64,000 bases of DNA from Antitrichia curtipendula (lineage: Eukaryota > Streptophyta > Bryopsida > Hypnales > Leucodontaceae), in the NCBI GenBank assembly GCA_951230915.1, contig OX579641.1, forward strand, positions 13,618,254-13,682,253, in the 5' to 3' direction. Below are positions 47,301 through 59,400 of this stretch, piece by piece. Within the stretch, counting starts at the first letter, position 1, and the number at the start of each line of letters is the position of its first letter. Below the pieces are notes generated by a model that had not been told where the DNA came from, ran no database searches, and was given only the letters and a program-made list of their open reading frames with translations. A program made the position numbers and the translations under genes.

Positions 47301-49411
47301 CACTACAACAAAACCAGTGTTTTATGACTGCAAAATATGACTGCAATGAGTCGTAAAATTGAAAAATATGACTCGCCGCAGAAATCAGTGTAGATGACTG
47401 CAACATGACTGACATGAGTCATTACCAACGAGTCGCTTCGGACATCAGTCATATTTTTTGGGGGGTATAATTATCCATAATTAGCCGTATTTTTTGCCAA
47501 CAAGGCGTATACTTTGACTATCTTTGAGGGCTTGACTTATTTTTGAGTTGCCCGGGCAAACAAAAATAAATCCTACGTGGCATGTGACTCCATGTAGTCA
47601 TTTTTTGGCTGACGTGGAATATGACTGCGACCAGTCATATTTTGGCTGACGTGGAATATGACTGCGGTCAGTTATATTTTGGCTAATGTAGCATACGACT
47701 GCGGTCAGTCATATTTTGACTGACGTGGAATATGACTGCGGTTAGTCATATTTTGGATAATATGACATATGATTGCGGTCAGTCATATTTTGGCTGACGT
47801 GGAATATGATTGCGGTCAGTCATATTTTGGCTAATGTGACATATTACTTTGTACACTTATATTTTTCGTAGATGTGGAATATGACTCTTGTTAGTCATAT
47901 TTTTGAATGATGTGGAATATGACTCTTGTTAGTCATATTTTTGAATGATGTGGAATATGACTCTTGTGAGTCATATTTTACTAATGTGAAATATGACTCT
48001 TATGAGTCATATTTTGGTTGATGTGGTAGTTCATATGGATGTCATTGGTAGTTTATAACTATTTGCAGTCATATTTTGAAAAATACAAAGTCATATTTTG
48101 GAAAAGACTCCATGTAGTTAAAAATGAATATATATGATTTTAGAGATATACAAGAGATAATCATATTGGAAAGGGAGAATGTAAAAAGGAAAGCAACTCT
48201 CTTCATTGACATTTATTAGTCACCAATACAAAACATATATACCACAATGAATCATTTCACAAAATTCAATAAGGCCTATATTTCTTACAATAATGTGAAG
48301 ATGGCTCTATTGGGTTGCAAGTAGCCTCCAATGACTTTGTTTCAACTTTTGATGCCTACATAAACAATTAAAGAAATGGGAGGTTAATTTTTAGTGAATG
48401 AACAACAAAGCTCAACCTTCAAAGGCTTACAATAACACAAAATATGTAGCTCAAGTTCAAGGTAGGAAAAATAAAAATGGTGATGGAGAAAACAAGAAGA
48501 AAAATAAACAAGTACTAAGAAAAAACAACAAGCAAGAGTTAAAATGCAACAAGAAACAACAACTAAGACACAATAAGAAATAAGAAGCAACAACTAAGAT
48601 ACAATAAGAAACAAGAAGCAACAACTAAGACACAACAAGAAACAACAAGAAACAAGAGTTAAGATGCAACAAAAAGAAATAAGAAGCAAGAATTGAAAAG
48701 TAACAAGAAGAAACAAAAAACAAGAACTAAGAAGAAGAAAGAGTTAAAATGTTAGAGAAAGAAAGAGTTTAGATGCAACAACAAGAAATTAGAAGCATGA
48801 TTAGAACTAAGAAGCAACAAGAAAGAAGAGTTAAGATGCAACAAAAGACAACAACTAAGAAGCAAAAAATAAGAAGCAATAACAAGTATGAACTAAGAGA
48901 CAATAAAAGGCAAGGAAGAAGGGCCCAAAGAAGTGGCAGCTAGGGTTTCGAAACCCTAAAAAGTGACGGCTAGGATTTCAAAACCCTAAAAAAGTGGCGG
49001 CTAGGGTTTCAAAATCCTAAAAAAGTGGTGACTAGGTTTTAAAATCCCCCCAAAATAGGTGAGTAAGATTTCAAAATCTTAAACAATGGCTTGTCCAATT
49101 TTTTTTTGAATTGTCTATATATTTCTTGGATTGCTCAAAACAAAAAAAATGACACTACCATGGAAATATGACTGACAATATGACTTAGCGTTCCCCAAAC
49201 ATATTCCCTACGTTCCCTATGAAGTACTTTGGTATGTCTAATGGTCATATGGTGTATACTTGTGAAGTAGAAGGCCCAAAAATGACTGACAGTCATATTT
49301 GCAATCATATTTTTCCTCAAGGTGTTGGCCTTCAAGAATATGACTACAACTAGTCGTCAGTCATCCTCAGTCATATTTTTGCAGTCATAAAATACGCGTT
49401 TTCTTGTAGTG
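47301..49411. mobile_element. non-autonomous CACTA element, copy E2, in an intron of the methylase-like gene
   Basis: Same ends as E1 (CACTACAAC ... TTGTAGTG) but a different target duplication, AAA (47298-47300, 49412-49414), so it is an independent insertion. The right 1.3 kb is almost identical to E1. It is 211 bp longer, mainly because the array of GGCTGACGTGGAATATGACT-type palindromic units (47577-48075) has more copies. In the gene model it lies between the exons at 49711-49594 and 47259-47159. Non-coding; the 61- and 69-codon frames inside are duplicated low-complexity. Confidence 0.92.
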
Positions 49412-50224
49412 AAAATTGAAAGCATGAGGCACAGATAAATGTCTCACGATATTGAAAAGAAACCCAATGTGTATAATGTTGGCAATGTCTTTCCTGTAGA
49501 TCCAAAGTTGAGTGTGCGCAGATAGAGACGACAGATCTCCATCAAGATGGTTTGAAATTGTTAGACTTTGGGAATGGCGGTAAAAGGGCTTACCAATCCC
49601 ACCACGAGGTCTTCGCGCGGTAGTCAGTGAGGCTCTGGAGATGCGGAGAGGATGCTTGGAGGAGGGGAGGATCGAGGAAGGGGAGATTCGGAAAGTAAAA
49701 GGGGCCTCATACTAAATTGGTTGGGAGGGTTGTGGGCGCAAGATTACCCACTTTTGGTAATCAGGCGAACACCGACCAGGTTCTATGCCTTTATCCACCT
49801 TTTGAATATATGGGGGTGTTGTGAGCGTGGTCAATTGTGCCTTCCAAGCAATGGATCTTTTTGTGCTAACATTTTATAAGTGTCGTGGATGGCAGCAAAT
49901 ACTACTAGAAATGCATGGGTAACTAACAAGCTGACTGTGATGATCAAAGGTGATGGTAATTCGTAACTCCCTAACTGTCTATCCTATGTATGGGGTTGGC
50001 TAGGTGGTTGGAGTCATTTCTAACGTCCCTAACTACATGAGCGGGGCCCCTTATGTTCCTTCCATGAGTGTCGAAGACTATCTTTTGAGGGTTGACACTT
50101 CTCTCGGAAGTTTTAACTCTACGGCGAATCCTAAGCTTAGTCTTTACTCTAGTTTCCAACTTCTAATTGTCACTCTAGATTTTTGGTTCTATGGTTTGAT
50201 TTTTTTACCTTTGGGTTTTTATTC

Positions 50225-50600
50225 CCGAGTAAATTAGCTCTAAATTCTACCCCTAAATTAACTCTAAAGTTTTTACTCCTAATTTTACTTCTAAGTTTTA
50301 CTCCTAAAACTAACTCTAAGTTTTTACTCCTAATTTTAACTCTAAGTTTTACTCCTAATTTTAACTCTAAGTTTTATTCCTAATTTTAACTTTAAGTTTT
50401 ACTCCTAATTTTACTTCTAAGTTTTACTCCTAATTTTACTTCTAAAGTTTTTACTCCTAATTTTAATTCTAAATTTTTACTCCTAATTTTACTTCTAAGT
50501 TTTACTCCTAATTTTAACTCTAAGTTTTACTCCTAAAACTAACTCTAAGTTTTTACTCCTAATTTTAACTCTACAATTTAGCTTTTATTCCTAATTTTTA
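50225..50600 (+). repeat. minisatellite of 24-26 bp units
   Basis: About 15 head-to-tail variants of AACTCTAAGTTTTTACTCCT / AATTTT. It would lie in the first intron of the minus-strand gene model. Confidence 0.9.
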
Positions 50601-50772
50601 CTTTACCTATTACGGATTACTATTCACGTGACGAGGGCTAAATTTAAAGGAAGAACCACAAGCTAATTGGGAACAACACACCAAAGATTAACTCAAACGA
50701 AAACTCACCCCTTCACTGCTGGTTTCGGAGAGAAATTCGTCCACGTCTGTATGCACATTCTCGTGCTCCATG

Positions 50773-53700
50773 GTGGTCCTTGATTTCGGTTGAAATTTCT
50801 TCAAGCTCACCGCTTATTTTTGGGAAAAATTATGACCTTGTGCGATCTAAACCTTTCTACTTCCCTTCCCCCTTCTTTCTCCTTCCCTTCTTCCTCTTTT
50901 TCTTTCTCTTCTTCTCTTTCTACCCCAATACTATTCTACCTAAACCTTTATGGATGTCTTACAACTATAGATTCAAACCCTAAGGAGGTTTTAATGCCCT
51001 TCCTACTCTCTTACACCATTTTATCTTGGTGTCATCCTAATCCCGCTTCTAATAGTTGCTATGAATCCTCAAGATTTCCCTATCTAAGTCTCCCTAATCC
51101 TAGACCTAGGTCACTATTTATTGTCTCTCTCGCTCCCTTTTCTACATAGTCATCTTCTACTCTACTTCTCCTTGTATCTTTTTGTGGCTTTGCAGGTTTT
51201 GGACGGCATATGTCCCACGTGGAGCTTATCTTGGGCTTCACCCCATTTTTCTACTCTCTTTTCCCCTCTACCTTCAAATTGCCCTTGATTAACTTCACGT
51301 GCGCACGATGGATCCGACTCCCCACCCGGACTCTAAACCTTGAGTAGTGTAGAGACTCGATTTTCTTTTTTGTGGGAGTTCCCCCCCCCCCCTCTCTTAG
51401 TTGTTTTCCCTTTTTTTATTTTCCTCTTTGATTTCCGAATTGCCTGGACAACTCTGAACTGCCTGGACAAGACCTCAAACTGCCTGGACAGCAAAGAACC
51501 CCCACCCCACCCCGAACTGGACCCCAACTCCCCTCCCGACCTGACTAGACAGGACCTTTCTCACTGGCCGGGACCTTCCTCACTAGAGCCCCGACTTCCC
51601 CCCCCCCAACCTGACTGGACGGACCTTGCTCACTGGAGCCCCGACTCCCCCCGACCTGACTGGACGGCGACCTTGCTCGCTGGAGCCTTAGGACTGGTCC
51701 CTTAAGCTGGTCCTTAGGCCGGTCCCTTGGGTTGGGCTCGGTTTTTACTACAATATTTTCTTCTCGGGTTCCACTATGGGAACCCACTTAACACAACCTT
51801 AAACCGGATGTTCAAGGTTAGAGCTTCGCCGTAGCGGGGGGAGTGAGCTAGACCTTTTAACAACAATAATAACAAAAATATCTCGCGACGTGGTTGTTTT
51901 CTTCACTTCTCTACAACCTTGGGCGACTCTTGGGGACTAAACTTTGGGCTCTCCCAAGAAGGTCTTGGGAACTAAACTTTGGAGTTTCAACTACCCGGGG
52001 GTTCAAAGCTTCGCCGCAGTTTGGTTTTGACACCAACTCTAGGACTTGCGAGTCTCCCCAGTTCAAAGCTCCGCCGTATCGGGCCGGTTTTGACACACTC
52101 TAAGACTGGTGTAAGTTTACAGGTTCAAAGCTTCGCCGCCTCAAGGCGGTGGGGCCCACTTACAAGCAACACAAAAAAAGGTGACTACATATGGTTAGGA
52201 CTCACATACAAGGCAACCGTTCCCACAAAGCAAGAATAATCATGGGCAACACTCACATACTAAAGGCCCCCCAAAGCGGCATCGCCAAGGTACGGTGGAG
52301 GGTGGCTTTAGGATTAGTACAAGACACAAGAAAGACACACGAGTGTAAATAAAAAACCCTCACTCACAACAAGATACAAGGTAAGATAGAGGGACCTCAA
52401 AGGACCTTCAAAAAAGCTTGAAATGAAACAACAACAGAAGCCAAAAGTGCTCCAAAAACACCGTAGAGGTTTCTTGGCTAAAACGCCAAAAATCCCAACA
52501 TAAATTGGACCCACGGACCCAAAACAAGAATTGGGGGTGTTCTTGAGAGAAAAATGGGGACCTTAAATAGGTTTCCAAGGCCCCACCCTTCCCTCAAGAG
52601 TTCTAAAGTAACCTTATCAACTTGGATTTTCATCCTCATCTTCAAAAATTTTCATCCTAATCCCTAAAAAACTACTTTTACCTATCTACGCTGGACCAAC
52701 CTTCTAACTTTTGGAGATTAACTCCAATCGTCGAACGGATTGCGCTATTGGCTCCAGATCGCCGTGTTTAGTCCAAGACCCCCTTGCCCCCCGTACCGAG
52801 GACAAAAAACCATCGTAGGCTAATTTAGTTTTAAAAACTAAACCATGGTAAAATCCTAGATCTTGGGGGTCTCCTATTTTGAGAAATGTAAATAGCCTAG
52901 GGTCTCCGATAGGTGTGAGGGAGTCGGAAAAGACTCTTGGTTGACTTCGTTTTGCCATCATATGGTCCCGGGATGCCGGTCAACGCGGCGGGGACCCCGC
53001 CACGTGATTAATTCTCGAGGAATCTCGCCGGTTCGGGTACTTTCTGCTATCGGAATGTCGCACTTCTGGCAACCTGGGTAGTTTCCATGAAATTCCTGTT
53101 GGAGGTTACCAGGGTTGACCACCCGCAAAAGGTTCTTCTGCAAGTCGGAAGATGACAGGATTTTTCACATGACCTCTCGGGGAGTCATATAAAAGATGTG
53201 CAGGTGCGTTTCCGTACCTGTCACAATTGGTCAGTGGAGACGAATTGGCCATCTCCTTGAATTAGCGATGGTGCGGGAATCTTTTGCGGATAGAGGAATC
53301 TTGGCGAATCGATTTCGTCGTTGAACTCCTGGCATGGGATTTACCCTAGGACACCATCCTTGGGCTGTAGATTCCTCCACGGGCCTGGTCTTGCGTTAGT
53401 GGCTCCTGCATGCTAACAATCGGGGTTTGGGGAATTTCTAAACCTAACTCTAGGACCCGACCTAGTGGCCTCGTTGTGGGTCCCTCGGATTGACTTAGCC
53501 ATGAATTGCCACATTCATGGTGGGATTTAGCCCTTTTGGGCCTATGTGACTTGAATCCTCCAAATCTAACCGTTTCGCTCTTTCTACCTATTTTTAGGCC
53601 AGGTTTGGTGGGGTTCTAAGTCTAAACACAAATCTAGACCAAATACTATAATGGATATATTACAACCCTATTTTGGTTCTACACTCTTTTTATGGCTTTT

Positions 53701-54443
53701 TGTATATTTTTCTTAACTTTAAATTGCAAATTTCAAAAAAAATAATTCTACGAGTCCCAAGTGACAAATTGGGAGCTCACAAGGGTCCGTGATTTAAGGG
53801 ATTGGGGTCTTGGAGGCTCAGAGGATCAGGCCTTAATAAACTTTTCTAGAAGATGGTACACGTATAGTACTTCATATTATCTATACATTGCAAGCTTAAT
53901 ATTTATATTTTTCTGCAATGATGATTTCACGTAGTCATTAGGAATTTGCAGGATACAAGAGGCATCCATATTCAATACTTCTTTGATGTTGGTACCTAGA
54001 CGTGACCAATCCGACTTGTAGATTATAGACACTTCGTCTTAGAGAGATTGCAATCAAAGAGGTATTCAATTTATTTATGATGTTGGGATGATAGTAACTT
54101 GATTATTTGGACATTACGATACACAATGACGGCTAATATTGGCCTGTATCTAACATGACATATCATGCCATAGATGTAGTATTCAATGAACCATCAAGCT
54201 TACAACAATCAATTCAATGTAAACTTCTCCCTATGTTTATGCAAATTTTAAATCCACACCTTTGAATTGTCGCGGAATTCATGTCATTTTCCTGTTGTTG
54301 ATCATTGCGTTTGTCTCATCATGTACATTTTTATCGATCCACAGCTTCATTTGTAGACTGAACCGCAAATACACTTGCTCTTTTTTTAGATCTGGGCTCT
54401 TGATTTTTGATATTTTCAAAAGTAAAAGTTACGTTTAGTTGCA
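50773..54443. other. higher-GC stretch of simple and tandem repeats, no gene recognised
   Basis: 50855-50930 is a C/T-rich run on the plus strand. 51440-51720 holds tandem variants of ACTGCCTGGACA and of CTGACTGGACGGACCTTGCT. 51990-52150 has three copies of GGTTCAAAGCTTCGCCGC-like sequence. A TATA-like TATAAAAG is at 53190-53197. Base composition differs from both flanks. Parts may be a worn LTR or retroelement leader, but I found no reverse transcriptase, integrase or paired LTRs. Confidence 0.45.
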
Positions 54444-55604
54444 ATGGTGGACTTCTCAGACATAATTGTGGTCAGTGTGAATGGGGATGAGGTTCCCATC
54501 ATTTTTCCAGTGAGTCAAAATAGAGTTGCCTTGGTTTCAACTATTAGATTGAGTCTAAGGTTTAATTTCAAGGTAGAGTCGGTTCATGTCGATGAGGACA
54601 TCTACGACTCTGAGACCGAGAACATTATCCACAATATAGGACAGACACCTGCTTTGGATGTTGAAAACAAGTACTGGAATCTGAAGCTTGAAAAAATAGG
54701 GTGTATGGATTACGTAGGCCTGGTTGGTCAACTTCTACGAACACCTTGACACCACATCGTTAATCGTCATCATTGTTTCAAACCCCACCCATAATTTGGG
54801 TAAAGACAGAAGTTATTTTTGACAGTGTCACAATTTTGAGTGATGACTCGGACAGTGATCCATTTGAGGATGACAGGAACATTTACACTTCTACTCATCG
54901 TATGTTACCAAACCCTATTACTGTAAACCCTACCGTGAAAAACAATTTGTCGTTGGTTTCTAGGGCAATAGTGTTTGTTGCAGATTGTCTGAGGGGACTC
55001 CGTGCGTTGAAGGGATGCAGAAATATATTGTTCAAACTTGATTACAACACGATTTCCATTTAGAGAGTCCATGCGTTGCTTTCAATTTTTAATGGTAATG
55101 TGATATTTGAGTTGCTGGCACTAGAGTCCTATTCTTCTTAAGGTGAAGCCTAGCCCATGGTTGGGATGGATAGACAATATGATGGTCACTTGTGGACTAA
55201 AACGGTGACCACAAATATTACCAACCCCATGGGATTTTCCTTCCGCACATCTACTTGTCTAGGTCATCTTCGTTGTATAAATTCAAGTTGTGAGTTTCTC
55301 AATCGCGTCCACCAAACCATGCCCTTGAATAAAATGGAATGGAAAGGTCTGTCACCTATTCCACTCGATGTCGAAAATGGTCATCCTCCGGGTTCAACTC
55401 TGGTATGTAGAGTTTGCACGCAACCCCCATTGCGTATTGCGAGGTGTAATGTGAAGGTCTATTACGTGATTAGAAATGACAAGCATACACGTGCTTTTGT
55501 ACATTTGGGCACTCATGAGCATCCTGTGAAGGGTGGAGAACTTTGAGACATGAGAGAGAGAACTTGAACTCTCACTGGAGGGCAGATGGAGAGAACACTG
55601 ACTG
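54444..55604 (+). pseudogene. Mutator-like element, N-terminal part
   Basis: Three plus-strand frames (54444-54749, 54773-55063, 55157-55546), separated by stops, form the start of a MULE transposase gene. The last piece has a zinc-binding pattern TSTCLGHLRCINSSCEF, then LVCRVC, then HLGTHEHP, resembling the WRKY/GCM1- or FLYWCH-type DNA-binding module found N-terminal to MULE transposases. The frame continues after the hAT insertion at 60762. This copy cannot make protein: it has several stops and is split by a 5-kb element. The left end and long terminal repeats of the MULE could not be identified. Confidence 0.75.
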
Positions 55605-55612
55605 GCTCAAAC
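55605..55612. repeat. hAT target-site duplication, left copy
   Basis: GCTCAAAC, repeated exactly at 60754-60761; 8 bp is the hAT standard. Confidence 0.95.
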
Positions 55613-55870
55613 CAGGGTTTCTTTTTCTGGCGATTTGGAGCAAAATTGCACCAAAAAATATTCCCTGGCACCACGACTATAGAAAAAAAATGAAGAAAAA
55701 CAGGGCAAAATCGCCTGGGGACCCGCACGTTTTTTTCCCCCGGTGTCGTTTCTGCCTAGAACGGTCCTCCACTCCTGGTTGATGTCGCCAGCTCCAGTCC
55801 CGTTGGAACTTTCCACCGTTTTTGCTTGGAGCCGCCTCTGCTCCAATCTGTCCAGTTGATTGTCACTTTC

Positions 55871-56045
55871 ACGCCACCTTCGCTCCACAAATCATCTCCT
55901 GAGCGCCACCTTCTATCCGCATTCGAGTTTCATTAGCGCCACCTTCGCTCCACAAATCATCTCCTGAGCGCCACCTTCTCTCCGCATTTGAGTTTCATTA
56001 GCGCCACCTTCTCTCCCACATTAAGTTTCATTAGCGCCACTTTCA
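55871..56045 (+). repeat. 65-bp subterminal tandem repeats of the hAT element
   Basis: GCGCCACCTTCGCTCCAC begins units at 55871 and 55936; shortened units starting GCGCCACCTTCTCTC and GCGCCACTTTCACG follow at 56001 and 56034. The core GCGCCACCTT recurs within each unit. Subterminal repeats are typical transposase-binding sites in hAT elements; binding here is inferred. Confidence 0.8.
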
Positions 56046-56499
56046 CGCTGTAATGGAGCTTGTTGTAGCCCACTAAGCGATGCCATACCTGCATAGGGAG
56101 CCAGTACTGGGATTTAGGTTGTGCATTGACAGCCAGTTCTACAAGTGTACCTCGATTACTTACGCTACATTGATTTCCACTTCGTTGTGGGTGAGGGTGC
56201 ATTGCTTTTGGGTAATTCAAATTATGGCTTGCTTTGAAGCACGCAATCATGTAGGGGTTTGGTTTAGGGTGTGCTTGCACATTGAGCAACAACGGCTTTC
56301 CTGGGCCACATTTAACTCAGCAATTGGTGAACAAACATCCACAGTATCCTTTGCTCAATTTGGTGAATGTTGGATGTGTCTAGCTGTTTGCTTTGTGTTG
56401 TTGTTTTTGAATTGGGGTTTAGGATTCTTCTGTTGCTTGGTTCGGCTTGGGTTCCGCACTGGGGACTCGGGGATTTCGGTTGCAAACTTGTTGGCTCCA

Positions 56500-59400
56500 A
56501 TGGCGGATTCTCCTTCTGCTCTTGAAGACATTGGTTTCACCAATGCTGCGAAGGCTACACATGACAGTCTCATGGCAGAGAGACGGAAACGAAAGCTGGC
56601 CCGATTGCAGCGGGAGGCCAAGGCAGCAGAGCAACAGGCACAAGCTTCCAAACAAGCGCTAGAAGTGGAGGCACGCAAGAGAGCGAGAAGTGCCAATACC
56701 ATGCGTAGTTACTTCACATCGAGCAGGAATTCTCTCAATCGGGGACCTTTGCAATCTACTACAAGGGAGCTTGAGAGCTCAGTGGCTGTGCCTAGCCTTT
56801 GCAGTGAGTCTTCGCAGTCTTTCGACACAGAGATCCTTTTGTCGTGCCCCGCTGTGGTGGCGGTCTCAGACGATGAAGAAGTATCCGATAATTCAGAAGA
56901 TGAGCCAGACCTCAGCGCCGATGAGATGTTGGGCTTCGACGACGACGCTTTCCAAGATCCGCCGTGCCAGGGCGGTAAGAAGCGCAAGAGTGCAGATCTG
57001 AGGTTGAAGACTACAGGTTTGTCTTGTGCAACCACAATGAAGAAACTGAAGAAAAACTACAATCTACACCGCAAATTTCACAGCGAGTGGGCGGCAAAGG
57101 AGCCTTGGAGCGAGGCTGTGTTGGCGGCAGATGGGGTCATGCAGACAGTGCGTTGCATACCGTGCTCCATAGTGCGTGGTAAACCAGTTCACATGGCTCC
57201 CAAGTGGGATATAATATCCAAGCATGGCCAACGTGACATTCACAAGAAGTGCATGCTTCTATTTGCAGTTCGGGGGCCTATGTCTGTGGCTGAGCAGATT
57301 CAGGGTTGCAGCACACTAGAATCACGGAAAAAACGTGTACAATTTGCAACGCTTTTCCAATTGCTTGTAGGAGGAAGGCCAATGACTGAATTTGAGACCC
57401 GCTTTGAGTTGTATAACTTCCTTAGTGTGCCGGAGCTCCCTCGCAAGCACTGGGGTGACGGCTCAGGCTGGGTAATGGCCGAGCACCTTTACGACTTCGT
57501 GAAGCACAAAATCAAAAGCCTTATCTCTGGTGCAATGTATTTTGCATTGTCTACAGACGAGACAAGTGCATGCGACAACACGAGTTGGATTGCGATCCAC
57601 GTTTACGTTATGCTAAATTGGGTCCGAGTGCCTCTTCTTTTGACCATTCAAAAGATGGATTCAGATGGAGCCACGGCTAATAAGTTGACCACTGTGATCA
57701 TATCGGCTTTGAGTGTTGGAGGGGGATAACGGATGCAGACATTACAGAGAAGCTTCTTTGCTTCGGAGCTGACGGGGTCAGTAGTTTTCAGGGGACAAAG
57801 TTTGGAGTTACGACCCAAATAAAAGAGAACCACGCTCCTTTCGCAACTGGGGTCCACTGCTGCGCACACCGTCTCAATTTAGCTGCACAGTCACTCTTGT
57901 CATTCCCTGTTATGCATGCGATAGAGGAAGTCCTTCGCACAACACACACCTATTTTGCCCATTCCCCCCAAAAGGCGGCCGAGTTCAAGGCATTGGCACA
58001 GCAGCTCGAGTCCAAAGGGCTCAAGTTGCTAAAAAATGTGAAAACTCGATGGATGAGTTGTCTGGGTCCAATTCGTAGGCTGCTTGCGGAGTACAAGGGC
58101 GTCATGGCCATGATGAATCATGACAAAAATGATAGAAAGTGGGGACAGAAGGCCAGGGTGAGTCATACTTTGTTTTTCCCTTCATCGCTGTTTGTTTGTC
58201 GTATTTGTAGGACAAGAAATGCATGCTCCTTTTCTATTTTGTTCTTCATTTTCATTTTTTTTAATTAGCCGTGGTCACTATTCTTTTCTACTGTGGTTTT
58301 TATTTATTTTTATTAAATGTATGGTGACTATTCTTTTCTATTTCGTTTTTTGAGTGATCTGTACTGGATGTACTGCAATCTGGTATAGTGAGCTCAGAGT
58401 TTTATTGGCTGCATTCTAACATTGTTATATTGAAAATCTGGACAGGCAAACCTAGCCCTACTCTTGGATCCCTATGTGTTGCTCAGCATGCTCGCTATGT
58501 TACCAATGTTGGAGGCTGTGGATACTTTAATCCAGTGGGCTCAAAAAAGAGATGCCTATATTTGTGATTTCATTGGTGCTCTAGGCACATGTCAGACCAG
58601 CTTGTTCACCTTCTATTTGAACATTGATACAGCCTTCCGCAAAGACGAGTTTCATGCTTACAACCAAGTCCTACAGTGCTCCCATGAGCAAATCTTGATG
58701 AAGTGGGATGCCAATTTGAACTTGCCTTGTGAGTCTTTGACATTTGTAGTTGGTGGAGAGACGCTTTATGCTATGCACGATGGTGCGATGGTGAACCGTG
58801 AGGGATACGCTGCCATAATTGCCAACATCCAGAGCGATTGCAAAGGTAGGTTCCACCTTTTTTTTTATTCCACCAACAGCCTTCTCGATTTGGGGGGTGC
58901 ATTATGCATGCTTTTTACATGGGAATGTCAGAGGTTACTCTGTAAGTGCTTTCCAATCTGCTTTCCTATGTATCCACTTGCAATGCACTAACCAGAGCTG
59001 CTCCCTTCGTCATGTGCAGAGGCCGCAAGGAAATTGATGGATGAGATGACCAGCAGGTTTCCAGATCACGGGCTCATGGACGCTTTGGGTGTCGTGTACC
59101 CGCAGTATTGGCTCCAGGGGGACTGCAGTGAAAGCTTCAGAAAGCATTTGGACGTTATCAAAAACTTTTATGGAGAACCTCGGTGGATTGGTGAGAGTGA
59201 CAACAAGCGTTTTGTCCCAGCCGTGCTTGATAAATTCCTCCTCGAATCAGAGCAACCCCTTTTCAGAATTGCTATGATAGCAAATGCCCACGCTACCATG
59301 GAGATGCCTCTGTTGCATGCTCCTGCCCACCAGTTGGTGAATCCACTCACGAAACTGTAGAGGACCTTAGACGCAAACTCTTCTCTTGGCAAAAACTTCG

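Larger units (their letters stand above)
41531..50772 (-). pseudogene. multi-exon ParB-like / beta-class DNA-methylase fusion, with many in-frame stops
   Basis: Exons (high to low): 50772-50710, 49711-49594, 47259-47159, 47100-46921, 46831-46421, 46304-45646, 45529-45340, 45156-44668, 44514-44245, 43678-43032, 42884-42534, 42444-42177, 42078-41871, 41783-41531. All introns are GT-AG (several GTAAGT or GTATGA donors) and all phases agree, giving about 1.4 kaa. The first two exons are least certain. The sixth exon has KLYVCDGNHWCIAW (45780-45794), like ParB/sulfiredoxin box DGxHR. The exon at 43678-43032 has a Lys-rich stretch. Exons 42884-41871 have beta-class methylase order: LIIVDVPERL (motif IV position), FAQKYLHDNNGLFVIYPA, then PRDIIIDCATAIGSC..ACRATRWHILAFEED (motifs X-I), joined precisely across an intron. 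About 18 stops interrupt the frame; one frameshift lies near 43330. Activity is doubtful. Minus-strand gene; CACTA copy E2 sits in its second intron. Confidence 0.7.

Noticed and set aside
38371..49411. One large composite CACTA transposon spanning both copies and the gene between
   Set aside because: E1 and E2 each have complete ends and different 3-bp target duplications (CAT and AAA), so they are independent insertions.
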